Source: Acinetobacter wuhouensis (GTDB lineage Bacteria; Pseudomonadota; Gammaproteobacteria; Pseudomonadales; Moraxellaceae). Taken from it: a DNA stretch of 64,000 nucleotides. A program made the position numbers and the translations under genes. Positions 52,845-61,819 of this stretch are shown here, one piece after another. Position 1 is the stretch's first letter. Each line of letters begins with the position of its first letter. The notes beneath the pieces were generated by a model. The model did not search any database and was not told the DNA's origin. It worked only from the letters and a program-made list of their open reading frames with translations. The stretch covers positions 124,001 through 188,000 of the forward strand of contig NZ_CP031716.1 of assembly GCF_001696605.3 (NCBI RefSeq), given 5' to 3'.

Positions 52845-52860
52845 TTTTCTATTTCAATGA

Positions 52861-52893
52861 AAAGGCATTTTGTAAAACAAGATGCCTTTTTTT
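52861..52893 (+). terminator. Intrinsic terminator after the OsmC gene
   Basis: AAAGGCATTTTGT (52861-52873) pairs with ACAAGATGCCTTT (52877-52889) with one G-U, loop AAA, then T-run. Confidence 0.9.
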
Positions 52894-52938
52894 ATCATAA
52901 TCGCTTATAGTCAATGCAAAATAATAGAGGCAATAACA

Positions 52939-53580
52939 ATGATTACGTTACATCATTTGGAACAGTCACGTTCTCTGAGAATTTTGTGGGCGTTGGAAGA
53001 GTTAGGTGTCGAATATCAAGTCAAATATTATAAACGCTTACCGACTTTTTCTGCGCCACCTGAACTCAAACAGATTCATCCTTTAGGTAAAGCGCCCGTA
53101 TTAACGGATGGTGATTTGGTTATTGCTGAATCTGCGGTGATTTTGGATTATTTACAAAACACTTATGACACTGAAAATAAATTCAAACCTCACGAACCCA
53201 AAGATCTGATGCAATACAATTATTGGATGCACTATGCAGAAGGTTCTTTGATGCCTTTATTAGTATTTAACTTGGTATTGAGCAATGTACCCAAGCATGT
53301 GCCTTTTATTATCAAACCTGTTGCAAAGAAGATTACTGAAGGCGTAAAAGCAGGATTTATTAATCCTCGGTTGGCAGATCACATTCCATTCTTAGAAAGT
53401 CATTTAACCAAACATGATTATTTTGCAGGAGATTTTTCTTTTGCAGATATTCAAATGAGTTTTCCAATTGTCGCTTTGCAAGAGCGTGTGGCGGGGAAAT
53501 ATCCCTTATTAAAAGAATATGCTGACCGTATTCAACAGCGCCCCGCATTTCAAAATGCTAAAGCAAAAAGTGGTTTTTAG
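52939..53580 (+). CDS. Glutathione S-transferase family protein
   Basis: The 213-residue GST begins MITLHHLEQSRSLRILWALEE, typical of bacterial GSTs, with QIHPLGKAPVLTDGDLVIAESAVILDYL (glutathione-binding cis-Pro and ES motif; landmarks LGKAPVLTDG and AESAVILDYL) and FSFADIQMSFP in the C-terminal domain. ATG 52939 follows AGAGG at 52926-52930 with good spacing; longer upstream frames lack a site. It lies 6 bp before the hydrolase gene. Confidence 0.88.
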   Translation: MITLHHLEQSRSLRILWALEELGVEYQVKYYKRLPTFSAPPELKQIHPLGKAPVLTDGDLVIAESAVILDYLQNTYDTENKFKPHEPKDLMQYNYWMHYAEGSLMPLLVFNLVLSNVPKHVPFIIKPVAKKITEGVKAGFINPRLADHIPFLESHLTKHDYFAGDFSFADIQMSFPIVALQERVAGKYPLLKEYADRIQQRPAFQNAKAKSGF

Positions 53581-53586
53581 TACCCA

Positions 53587-54195
53587 ATGAATTTGATCTT
53601 TTTACCTGGTGCATCTGGAAATACTGAATTTTGGCGCCCTGTTGCAGAAAAACTCGTTGTGACTGGAGAAAAGACAGTAATCGCTTACCCCAGTTTTGGT
53701 GGTTATCCCGATCATGTCGATGTACACAATTTCAAAGATTTGCAGAGTTATGTTCTAGATCAAATTCAACAATCCTCAGTCATCATTGCGCAATCAATGG
53801 GTGGAATTTTTGCGGTGCAAGCGGCATTGCAAAAGCCAGAATTGATTGAAGCTGTAGTCTTGGTCGCGACATCAGGTGGTATCGACTTAAGCCCATTTGA
53901 TGTGGCGGATTGGAGAGAGGATTATCAACTAAACTTCTCTGTGCCTGATTGGTTCGTTCGTCCGCACATCTTTTTAGATGAACAGCTTTATAAAATTGAC
54001 TGTCCTGTGTTATTGATTTGGGGTGATGCTGATCCGATTAGCCCCGTGGCAGTGGGGCAATATTTACATGGCAAGATTGTGATTTCAGAACTGCATGTGA
54101 TTGAAAATGGGCAACATGATTTAGCTTTTACTCATGCTAATCAATTAACTCAAATCATTCAGAAATTTTTAGAAAAAATAGAAGAGGCAAAATAA
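53587..54195 (+). CDS. Alpha/beta hydrolase
   Basis: The 202-residue protein begins MNLIFLPGASGNTEFWRPVAE, with the nucleophile elbow AQSMGG (Ser near 69), the acid in LIWGDADPISP and the base in GQHDLAFTH: a complete Ser-Asp-His set of the small hydrolase (YdeN/RBBP9-like or lipase-like) families. The substrate is unknown. The gene is 6 bp after the GST gene, so they are probably one transcript. Confidence 0.85.
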   Translation: MNLIFLPGASGNTEFWRPVAEKLVVTGEKTVIAYPSFGGYPDHVDVHNFKDLQSYVLDQIQQSSVIIAQSMGGIFAVQAALQKPELIEAVVLVATSGGIDLSPFDVADWREDYQLNFSVPDWFVRPHIFLDEQLYKIDCPVLLIWGDADPISPVAVGQYLHGKIVISELHVIENGQHDLAFTHANQLTQIIQKFLEKIEEAK

Positions 54196-54214
54196 AAGGT
54201 ATGTCGCATTAAAT

Positions 54215-55072
54215 TTATTTACGTAATTGAGACGGTATATAGCCAAAATGATGTTTAAATCGTGTGCTGAAGTGACTTGCTGAACTAAATCCACAACTTA
54301 AAGCAATTTCGATTAGTTCTAAATGACTATTTAAAATCAATTCATGGGCTTTTTTTAGGCGTGTGTGTAATACATATTGATGTGGTGATTGTCCTGTAGA
54401 TTGCTTAAACATATGAGCAAAATGGTATTCACTCAGATTTGCTTGATGAGCAAGATCTGCAATACTGATTGATAGATGTAAATGTTGTTCGATCCATTCC
54501 AAAACAGTCCTTAAAATGTGCGGTGCTAAACCACCCGAAACATAGGGAAGTCTCCATTGAACACTACTGTAATTTTGAATTAAATGGTTCAATAATAGAT
54601 TGGCTGCTGAACTAAACTGTAATTGATTTTCTTGATCTTGCCACTGTCCATTTAATAAAAAATGACGATAAGTCGCACTGACCAATGGGTCCTGAATAAA
54701 GTCTTTTTCGTTTAGTTGAATCTGAGAGGGTTCTTTATCCCATATTTTCACAGCAATATTTTTTAAGTGCTGATCTGTATAATATAAATGCACAAAACTT
54801 AAGTGATCTCGGACATCCCAAGTCGATTCTAAGCCTTGTGGCATTAGACAAAATCGATCTGGTGCACCACCATTTCTCCAACCTGTAGAAGTCTTTCGAT
54901 AACTTTCATAGCCACCTCGAATATAAAGGCTTAAGGTGTGATGATTACTACAAACGCTGACATTATCTTTTTGATTTGACCATGCAGCCATTTGTATCCC
55001 TGAACCGATATGAACTGTGTCAATCAGTTGGGCATTGTGCAGTTGTAGTATTTCAAGCGTTTTGTATTTCAT
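54215..55072 (-). CDS. AraC family transcriptional regulator
   Basis: The 285-residue protein has a C-terminal AraC DNA-binding domain with two helix-turn-helices: ISIADLAHQANLSEYHFAHMF (landmarks IADLAHQ and YHFAHMFKQSTGQSPHQYV) and LIEIALSCGFSSASHFSTRFKHHFGYIPSQLR. The N-terminal part holds a cupin-like sensing region. Divergent from the EamA transporter gene, which it likely regulates. It is convergent with the hydrolase gene. Confidence 0.9.
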   Translation of the reverse strand: MKYKTLEILQLHNAQLIDTVHIGSGIQMAAWSNQKDNVSVCSNHHTLSLYIRGGYESYRKTSTGWRNGGAPDRFCLMPQGLESTWDVRDHLSFVHLYYTDQHLKNIAVKIWDKEPSQIQLNEKDFIQDPLVSATYRHFLLNGQWQDQENQLQFSSAANLLLNHLIQNYSSVQWRLPYVSGGLAPHILRTVLEWIEQHLHLSISIADLAHQANLSEYHFAHMFKQSTGQSPHQYVLHTRLKKAHELILNSHLELIEIALSCGFSSASHFSTRFKHHFGYIPSQLRK

Positions 55073-55258
55073 ATCATCACATGGTCTTAAAATGATTATG
55101 ACAACAATCTGTTTGGTTAGATTTTAGCGACTGTTTTCACAATAAACAAAAATAAGCAAAGAAAATAGCAAGATTGTGAAAGTGACCACAAGAATATGAC
55201 GGAGAGTTTTTGCTCAAGCAAGCAAACTAAAACTCTTAGCGCATCTTCGAGAAAGTTT

Positions 55259-56173
55259 ATGAATGTTTTGTTGTATTTTTCAGTGGTCATCATTTGGGGA
55301 ACCACATGGATTGCGATTAAATTACAACATGGTCAGTTTAGCCCAGTCATTGGTGTGTTCTGGCGCTTCTTGATCGCTGCAATGATTATTTTTATCGGCT
55401 TATTGCTCACTAAAAAACTTAAGGCTTTGAATCTCTGGGATCATTTATTTTGTGCATTGCAAGGTCTTTGCATTTTTGGATTCAATTTTATTTGTTTTTA
55501 TAGCGCAGTCGCATATATCAATAGTGGGCTAGAATCCGTCATTTTTTCTATGGCTATTTTATTTAACGCATTTAACAATAAATTATTTTTCCAACAGAAA
55601 ATATCTTTCTATTTTATACCTGCCTCCATTTTGGGACTTGCAGGAATTGTTGCATTATTTTGGCATGATCTTTTTACGGCTCATTTAAATTCAAAAATTC
55701 TGCTTGGAATTGGTTTATGCATGTTGGGAACCTATGGATTTTCATTAGGGAATATGATCAGTATTCGACACCAAAAAAGAGGGCTTGATGTTTTGAGTAC
55801 CAATGCTTATGGCATGTTGTATGGAAGTGTGACGATGCTTTTGATTGGCTTGATAACCCAGCAAGATTTTTTCCCGACTATCACGCTACAAGGCTTATTT
55901 GCTTTAGGTTATTTGAGTATCTTTGGAACCATCATTGGCTTTACTCTGTATTTTATTTTGATTGGACGCATTGGGGCAGGCAAGGCAGCATATAGCACAT
56001 TATTATTTCCATTGGTTGCACTCAGTATTTCAACAATTTGGGAAAATTATCATTGGTATACATTGTCATGTATCGGCGTATTTTTAATTTTATTTGGAAA
56101 TTACATTTTATTTGCACAACCTAAATGGCTAAGTAAGTTGAATTCTCATCAAGGCGAATCAAGAAAGGTATGA
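55259..56173 (+). CDS. EamA/DMT family transporter
   Basis: The 304-residue protein with about ten membrane helices arranged as two EamA halves, starting MNVLLYFSVVIIWGTTWIAIKLQ (landmark VIIWGTTWIAIK). Drug/metabolite transporters of this type often export amino acids or metabolites; the substrate is unknown. The 55259 ATG is preferred since it starts at the first helix and follows GAGAAAG; an upstream ATG at 55196 adds 21 hydrophilic residues and is an alternative. AraC regulation is suggested by the divergent pair. Confidence 0.85.
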   Translation: MNVLLYFSVVIIWGTTWIAIKLQHGQFSPVIGVFWRFLIAAMIIFIGLLLTKKLKALNLWDHLFCALQGLCIFGFNFICFYSAVAYINSGLESVIFSMAILFNAFNNKLFFQQKISFYFIPASILGLAGIVALFWHDLFTAHLNSKILLGIGLCMLGTYGFSLGNMISIRHQKRGLDVLSTNAYGMLYGSVTMLLIGLITQQDFFPTITLQGLFALGYLSIFGTIIGFTLYFILIGRIGAGKAAYSTLLFPLVALSISTIWENYHWYTLSCIGVFLILFGNYILFAQPKWLSKLNSHQGESRKV

Positions 56174-56208
56174 TTTATAATGAAAATAAAATTTAGATAA
56201 ATGTAGGA

Positions 56209-57264
56209 TCACCACAAAGACAGTTGTGACTCATCTTGCTGTTCTGCGAGTTGGTATAAACCGACACCGATTAAACGGAATTGAAAATGACTGGGAATTT
56301 GCATTTCATTTAACAAAATCTGAATGACTTGCACCATTTCTTGTTGAGATTTCAAAGCTGTTTTAAAGCTTTTACTGTGTTGTAACACTTGAAAGTTCTT
56401 CAATTTCAGTTTGACCGTGACACCACGTGCAGACATTTGTTTTTTATCTAAACTGAGCCAGACTCGTTCAATTAGCGTGTCCCAATAGCCTGAGCATTGT
56501 TCGAGGGTCAGATCATCATCAAAAGTGGTTTCCTTAGAAATTTGTTGACGTTGTCGTTCAGCTTGAACAGGTCGTTCATCAACTCCTTGCGCATATAGAA
56601 ACAATTGTTTGCCGTATTTTCCAAAATGGTGAATCAGTACATTTTCATCAATCTGCTGTAAATCCCCCAATGTTTGTAGATTTAAACTGGTTAATTTTTC
56701 TTGGGTGACTTTGCCCACGCCAGGGATTTTTTTTAATGGTAAATCATGAATAAAATGCTGAACCTGACTGGGTTTAATGATGCAGATACCATTCGGTTTA
56801 TTCCAATCTGAGGCAACTTTGGCGAGAAACTTATTTGGGGCAACCCCTGCGGATGCAGTTAAGCCTGTCACTTTGAAAATATCTGCACGAATACATTCAG
56901 CCACTTCTGTCGCACTGGGAATATTTTTTAAATTTTCAGTGACGTCTAAGTAAGCTTCATCTAAAGAAAGTGGTTCAATCAGCGGTGTGTATTGTTGAAA
57001 AATCTCATGAATCTGCTGTGATACCTCACGGTATTTATCAAAATTAGGTTCAATCACCACCACTTGCGGGCAAAGTTTCTTGGCTTGTCCCATCGACATA
57101 GCAGAACGGAGTCCAAACTGCCGTGCAGGATAGGATGCAGCAGCAATCACTGCCCGAGGGTGATGTGAGGAAATCACCACAGGTAAATGTTGCAACTCAG
57201 GACGTTCACGCAGTTCTACTGAGGCATAGAACGCGTCCATATCAATATGAATGATTTTTCTCAT
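56209..57264 (-). CDS. dinB: DNA polymerase IV
   Basis: Y-family translesion polymerase, 351 residues, the usual length. Catalytic residues in [15 protein letters not shown] (N-terminal) and [12 protein letters not shown], plus the helix-hairpin-helix-type [14 protein letters not shown] and a C-terminal little-finger domain. It copies damaged templates and is typically SOS-induced. An imperfect dyad (GAATCA...TGATTC, with ACAG...CTGT inside) lies in the 35 bp upstream of the start, but I do not call it a known SOS box. Confidence 0.94.
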   Translation of the reverse strand: MRKIIHIDMDAFYASVELRERPELQHLPVVISSHHPRAVIAAASYPARQFGLRSAMSMGQAKKLCPQVVVIEPNFDKYREVSQQIHEIFQQYTPLIEPLSLDEAYLDVTENLKNIPSATEVAECIRADIFKVTGLTASAGVAPNKFLAKVASDWNKPNGICIIKPSQVQHFIHDLPLKKIPGVGKVTQEKLTSLNLQTLGDLQQIDENVLIHHFGKYGKQLFLYAQGVDERPVQAERQRQQISKETTFDDDLTLEQCSGYWDTLIERVWLSLDKKQMSARGVTVKLKLKNFQVLQHSKSFKTALKSQQEMVQVIQILLNEMQIPSHFQFRLIGVGLYQLAEQQDESQLSLW

Positions 57265-57332
57265 GAATCACACAGTGTTATAACGCTGTAAGATGATTCT
57301 AACAGACCTCACTCATTTTCCCTGTAGAAATT

Positions 57333-58370
57333 CTAGTTTTGCAAAGGGTAAGCGACAGGTTGTGTCAAGATGACCACTTTGGCATGTTGTTGTTCCACGT
57401 AGTGGAACAAAGTTTGCATACTTTTTTGAGTATTATCTGCAAGATAAGGTAAAAATTCCAAAGGCTGAGTCAGCGGTAGCGGTTCCCAGAAATTATCCCA
57501 ATGTATTGGAATGACGGTTTTGGGTTTTATTGTTCCAATGGTTTTTTCTAAATATTGTTGTTGGTATTCAGGTGTTTGACGTGATAGTTGGGCAATGCCT
57601 AAAAATAATGTATCAACATGCATGTTCTTTAACTGATTCGCGATAACACCAGTACTGGCTTTGACCAAGACTTTATAGCCTTGATGTTCAATCAAATAAT
57701 CAAAACTGTGTCCTTCTTTAAATTCAGAAAAACGTGCAGGTTGTTTTAATGGATGTGTAATGACTTCGCCGAGATCATTATTTACGGCAGTAGGTGGGGT
57801 ATGTTGAGATGGAATAGCTGTGACCTTAAATTCACCAAATAGCATTGTTTGCAAAGGGGAAATGAGTTGAAGCTGTTGTTCTGCAACATTCCCACCTCGT
57901 GCAATATTCATTGTGCTTTCTGAACCGATGATTTTAATGGGTAATTGCTTGCCGAGTTCAGCGATATCGAGCGCATGATCATAGTGAGAGTGTGAGGTGA
58001 ATACGGCTTGTACGCGTTTTAAATCGTAGTCTTTAATGATTTGTGCAAGCAGTTTTGGATTACTTTGCACGGGTTTCAATAAGGTTTGTGTGAGTGAGGG
58101 ACGAGTAAAGAATCCATCAATCAAAATCTGGGTTTGTCCATCATCAAATAACAGGGTGGAAACTCCAAAGAATCTGACCGTGAGTTGTTTTTTATCTAGA
58201 TGATTTTGACTATTGTTTTGATTATTTTCAGATGAGCTTAGCTCAGGTTGATAGATCCATTTCTGAAATTTTTGGACATGTCCTGAGGGTTGTAATAAAA
58301 ACGTCAGTGTTGCAATCACTAGAAATATAATCAGTGAAATCGAAAAGGTAACGATCTTTTTAAGCTTCAT
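57333..58370 (-). CDS. MBL-fold metal-dependent hydrolase, UlaG-like
   Basis: The protein from ATG 58370 has 345 residues. It has an N-terminal membrane anchor (KKIVTFSISLIIFLVIATLTFLL, landmark TFSISLIIFLVIATLTF) and a beta-lactamase-fold domain with FTSHSHYDHALD (HxHxDH), then a later His (IPSQHTPP) and PIHWDNFW. The pattern resembles UlaG/YtnP-like Zn hydrolases of unknown substrate; the domain faces the periplasm. The start is chosen because an upstream GTG at 58406 has no site; the ATG too has a weak one. Confidence 0.8.
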   Translation of the reverse strand: MKLKKIVTFSISLIIFLVIATLTFLLQPSGHVQKFQKWIYQPELSSSENNQNNSQNHLDKKQLTVRFFGVSTLLFDDGQTQILIDGFFTRPSLTQTLLKPVQSNPKLLAQIIKDYDLKRVQAVFTSHSHYDHALDIAELGKQLPIKIIGSESTMNIARGGNVAEQQLQLISPLQTMLFGEFKVTAIPSQHTPPTAVNNDLGEVITHPLKQPARFSEFKEGHSFDYLIEHQGYKVLVKASTGVIANQLKNMHVDTLFLGIAQLSRQTPEYQQQYLEKTIGTIKPKTVIPIHWDNFWEPLPLTQPLEFLPYLADNTQKSMQTLFHYVEQQHAKVVILTQPVAYPLQN

Positions 58371-58429
58371 CCGTGATTCGCATATTTTTATTTTATTGGC
58401 TATCACGGTAGCATATTTATTCGACGATT

Positions 58430-59194
58430 TTATGGCTTTGCAGATTTTTCTGTTTGAATCACATGATTATTTTCTAAAAATTGTTTCCATTGTTTTTCAT
58501 CACCATGAAACACATTCAAATCGACATTTTTATTGATACCTGAAATTTTGCCTTGATTGGTTTTTTGCCAAAATGTCCACGGACGTCCATCTTTTAAATC
58601 AGGTTGTTCTTTATATTCACGAATCCAAATCGGGGTATCCTTAAATTCACCGATTAACACCATGTTATAAAACACTTTTGAAGTATAGAAAATTGGTTGT
58701 TTGGCATAATGCGTTTGCAATTGGTCATGCATAGATTTGATCTGTTTGAGCAATTGTTCTTTGGTGAATGTATTGATGCAATTGCTGTCATATTCCAAGT
58801 CGATGACAGGGGGTAGTGCATTGGTTTTGATTGGAACAGTTTTGATAAAATTCTGTGCTTGAATATCGCCATCACGGCATAAACGGAAGAAGTGATACGC
58901 ACCAACGCGCATGCCACGCTCACGTGCTTCTAACCAATAGTCTTGAAACTTATCATCTTGATAGTCACCACCTTCTGTGGCTTTGAGATAAACAAATTGA
59001 TATTGCTGCGGAGAGATTTTTTTCCAATCAATATCGCCCTGATGGTGTGACACATCGAAGCCATTGATTGGATAAGGTTCAGCAGAAGCAATATTAACAT
59101 ACAACATTGCCAAACCAATTACACTGCATAGCCCTGTCATGATTAACGTGAAACGAGTACGGGTGAATTTGGCGGTTTTGGCTGAATGTTTCAC
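58430..59194 (-). CDS. GH25 family lysozyme
   Basis: The 254-residue protein has a membrane anchor or signal near the N-terminus (LIMTGLCSVIGLAMLYVNIASA, about 17-38) and a GH25 muramidase domain: YPINGFDVSHHQGDIDW (landmark FDVSHHQGDIDW), AYHFFR, VIDLEYDSN (catalytic acidic residues) and IFYTSKVFY, IWIREY. GH25 enzymes cleave the N-acetylmuramic acid-GlcNAc bond. It begins with GTG after an AGGATT site. Role unknown: cell-wall turnover or a secreted effector. The neighbours do not decide. Confidence 0.88.
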   Translation of the reverse strand: MKHSAKTAKFTRTRFTLIMTGLCSVIGLAMLYVNIASAEPYPINGFDVSHHQGDIDWKKISPQQYQFVYLKATEGGDYQDDKFQDYWLEARERGMRVGAYHFFRLCRDGDIQAQNFIKTVPIKTNALPPVIDLEYDSNCINTFTKEQLLKQIKSMHDQLQTHYAKQPIFYTSKVFYNMVLIGEFKDTPIWIREYKEQPDLKDGRPWTFWQKTNQGKISGINKNVDLNVFHGDEKQWKQFLENNHVIQTEKSAKP

Positions 59195-59214
59195 AAGATA
59201 ATCCTGTACATAGA

Positions 59215-60183
59215 TTATGCGATTTCTAAGTTAATATTCGCATTGCAGTATTGATCATGTATCGATTGTACGCGTTTTGCCTTGGGATGCGTCAATTGAC
59301 TACCCAATTGTTCTATAAACTTACATGAAGCATATTTCTGAGCAAGTGACTGATATTTTGTGATCCAAATTTCTCGGTCGAGCAAACGATCTTCTTGAAC
59401 AGGCCAAACACCTGAACGTAATGCTTCGACACCGATTCTCCAAGGTTTAGGGCTAATCCTTGCGCGGAAACAATTTTGGTTCTTACACATGCGTACATAA
59501 TTCGGATCGGCTTGTAATGCGTTGAAAAGCAGTTGGGCTTCCTCACCTCTTGGATCAAATATCTGATGCATCACTAAAACACGAAAGCCTTTTGGTGTCC
59601 GATAGACACGTAAATGCCATGTTGGATGGCTTTGAGAGAAACTACGAATGAGTGCTAAGCCCTGTTGCTCAGGGTTGGATATAAATCGATGTTGAATTTC
59701 CAATAACTTTTCAGCGGTTTGTCGACTGATCATGATCGAAAACAGTATACCTATACCAAGTACAATCCATGATTTGAATAATAATGCGCTCACAGCGCAG
59801 AGCAAAAAGAGTGCAAATAAGCCTGCAAAATACAATTGTCGACTTGGTGCATCATTAAAATCAATATCTGCAAAGAGTACATCAGGTGTATTTAGACAAA
59901 GCGCACCATAAGAATTACGCGTGATAATCACATCATTTTGTTGGTCTATGATTTCTTCACGTATGGGAAGTCCTTCACTGCTATTGTAAGGAATTTTATG
60001 ATCAAATTTTCGGACATCTTGGCGAGACTTAAGCTTCTCAACGGCTTCAGTTTTGCGAGCTTCAGCATGTATTTGAGCATCCTCCATACTCAGATCTGAC
60101 CATCCAAAGCGTTTAATGGTTATTTGTTTTCCTTCATGCTGAATTGTTATTTTTGCTTCAGCCCAATATTGGGGAATGATCAT
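59215..60183 (-). CDS. Hypothetical membrane protein
   Basis: I do not recognise this 322-residue protein. It has two adjacent membrane helices (YFAGLFALFLLCAVSALLF and IVLGIGILFSIMIS, about 117-155) between a polar N-terminal part that starts MIIPQYWAEAKITIQHEGK and a large C-terminal soluble part with CKNQNCFRARISPKPWRIG (two close Cys). The start has AAGGAAACTC upstream. It sits between GH25 and MFS genes on the same strand. No function inferred. Confidence 0.7.
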   Translation of the reverse strand: MIIPQYWAEAKITIQHEGKQITIKRFGWSDLSMEDAQIHAEARKTEAVEKLKSRQDVRKFDHKIPYNSSEGLPIREEIIDQQNDVIITRNSYGALCLNTPDVLFADIDFNDAPSRQLYFAGLFALFLLCAVSALLFKSWIVLGIGILFSIMISRQTAEKLLEIQHRFISNPEQQGLALIRSFSQSHPTWHLRVYRTPKGFRVLVMHQIFDPRGEEAQLLFNALQADPNYVRMCKNQNCFRARISPKPWRIGVEALRSGVWPVQEDRLLDREIWITKYQSLAQKYASCKFIEQLGSQLTHPKAKRVQSIHDQYCNANINLEIA

Positions 60184-60251
60184 GTTGAGTTTCCTTATTC
60201 TTTATTTAGTTACTTTCTTTAGTTTATTTTATCTAAGTTATTTTGAAGCCT

Positions 60252-61643
60252 TTAATCCTTAAAATACTTGGGAATTTGTAGAAAAATAATCATGGTCACG
60301 ATATTCATTAAACCTAAACAAATCAGCGTGTAATGGAATGCTTGGGTAATATGTGCTTGATTGAAGTAGTTTGTGAAAGCATTCAGTAAAGTCCCTGCAA
60401 CTGCAATCCCGATACTCATCGACAACATCATAATCATCGACAAGAAACTATTGCCACTACTGGCATCTTGTTGTGGCAAATCTTTGAGTGTAAATGTATT
60501 CATGGCGACGAATTGAAGTGAGTTAATTACCCCAAAGACAAAGAAATGCAATGTTCTGAGCCATGTCGGTGTGTCCGCCGTGTGTAAAGCAAAACTGGCA
60601 ATACACAACCCGATCAATAAGGTATTTACAATTAAAATTGAACGATAGCCTGTGCGTTGCAAAATTGGTCGAATAATCGGTTTAGAGACCAATGAACCGA
60701 TCACGATAGGTGTCAACATCACACCTGTCATAAAGGGCTCCATATTAAACGCAACTTGCAGCATCAGCGGTAAAAGAAAAGGTACAGCATTACTACCAAA
60801 GCGCGCGAAAAAGTTGCCTAAAACACCAATTGAATAGATTTTATTTTTAAATAAGCGACTACGAAATAAGGCATTTTGATGCGTATGCGCATGATAAGCA
60901 TAGATTAAAGCGGCAATGAACCCTGAGATCAGTAAACCTATACTCAGCGATTTTGAAACTTCAGTACTGGCAATATTTTCAATCCCTAAAGCCATCCCAA
61001 TCATCGCAATGGCTAAAAGCACAAAACCACTTAAATCAAATGATTTTACTGAAGATTCAGTGACATTTGGCATGGCTTTAAATGTGACCAACATCCCAAG
61101 TAGCCCGATCGGAACATTAATTAAAAAAATCCAATGCCATGAGGCATATTCAACTAACCATCCACCAAGAATAGGACCCGCCAATGGACCAAGTAAGCCC
61201 GCAAGGCTCATAGTACTCATTGCCGATAAAAACTGTTCACGGGGAATAATTCTCAGCATGGCCAAACGCCCGACAGGCAAGAGAAATGCACCACCAATCC
61301 CTTGTAGGACACGGAATATGATTAAAGTATTAAAACTGTTAGATAATGCACAACCGATAGATGCTGTAGTGAAAATGACGATGGCAGCAAAAAAAGTATT
61401 ACGGACACCAAAACGATCTGAAAACCATCCACTTAAAGGAATACAGGCAGCCACAGCCAAAACATAGCTAATCACCACACCATGCATCTTGAGCGGGTCT
61501 TCTTGCAAGCTCGTTGCCATTGCAGGTAATGCTGTATTGATAATAGTGGTGTCTAAACCTTGCATAAAAAAGCCGATCGACACCAAAAAAACCAATAAAT
61601 AAAATTCAGGCTGTAACTTTAAATGCGTGGGTGCGACAGTCAT
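60252..61643 (-). CDS. MFS transporter, DHA2-type
   Basis: The 463-residue protein has about 14 membrane segments. Motif A-like SDRFGVRNTF is present after helix 2, TIINTALPAMA near 33 is the DHA2 signature, LGPLAGPILGGWLVEYASWHWIFLINVPIGL (landmarks GPLAGPILGG and WHWIFLINVP) is motif C and D2. Members of this type (EmrB-like) expel drugs and other compounds using the proton gradient. No adjacent membrane-fusion gene is present. The start has no clear ribosome binding site. Confidence 0.9.
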   Translation of the reverse strand: MTVAPTHLKLQPEFYLLVFLVSIGFFMQGLDTTIINTALPAMATSLQEDPLKMHGVVISYVLAVAACIPLSGWFSDRFGVRNTFFAAIVIFTTASIGCALSNSFNTLIIFRVLQGIGGAFLLPVGRLAMLRIIPREQFLSAMSTMSLAGLLGPLAGPILGGWLVEYASWHWIFLINVPIGLLGMLVTFKAMPNVTESSVKSFDLSGFVLLAIAMIGMALGIENIASTEVSKSLSIGLLISGFIAALIYAYHAHTHQNALFRSRLFKNKIYSIGVLGNFFARFGSNAVPFLLPLMLQVAFNMEPFMTGVMLTPIVIGSLVSKPIIRPILQRTGYRSILIVNTLLIGLCIASFALHTADTPTWLRTLHFFVFGVINSLQFVAMNTFTLKDLPQQDASSGNSFLSMIMMLSMSIGIAVAGTLLNAFTNYFNQAHITQAFHYTLICLGLMNIVTMIIFLQIPKYFKD

Positions 61644-61743
61644 ATGAGCAAGAGTTTGGGGTGAGTGGTGATATTTTAAAACAAAAGCCTGATGCTTTGT
61701 GTTGTGCTTTGATCACTGTAATGGTCAATTTTTTGCAATAAAA

Positions 61744-61761
61744 CTGACATATGAGTGTCAT
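61744..61761 (+). promoter_or_regulatory. Pho-box-like direct repeat
   Basis: CTGACAT-ATGA-GTGTCAT (61744-61761) resembles the CTGTCAT-N4-CTGTCAT PhoB box with one mismatch per 7-mer. It lies 58 bases before the lipoprotein start. Confidence 0.4.
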
Positions 61762-61819
61762 GAAGTTTACACCTAAGCTTAATAAATTAGTCAAAATTTA
61801 AGCAAATATTAGGTAAAAC

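Noticed and set aside
57265..57299. Imperfect dyad before dinB, considered as an SOS box
   Set aside because: The half-sites are not co-centred and do not match a LexA or UmuD-type box that I know.
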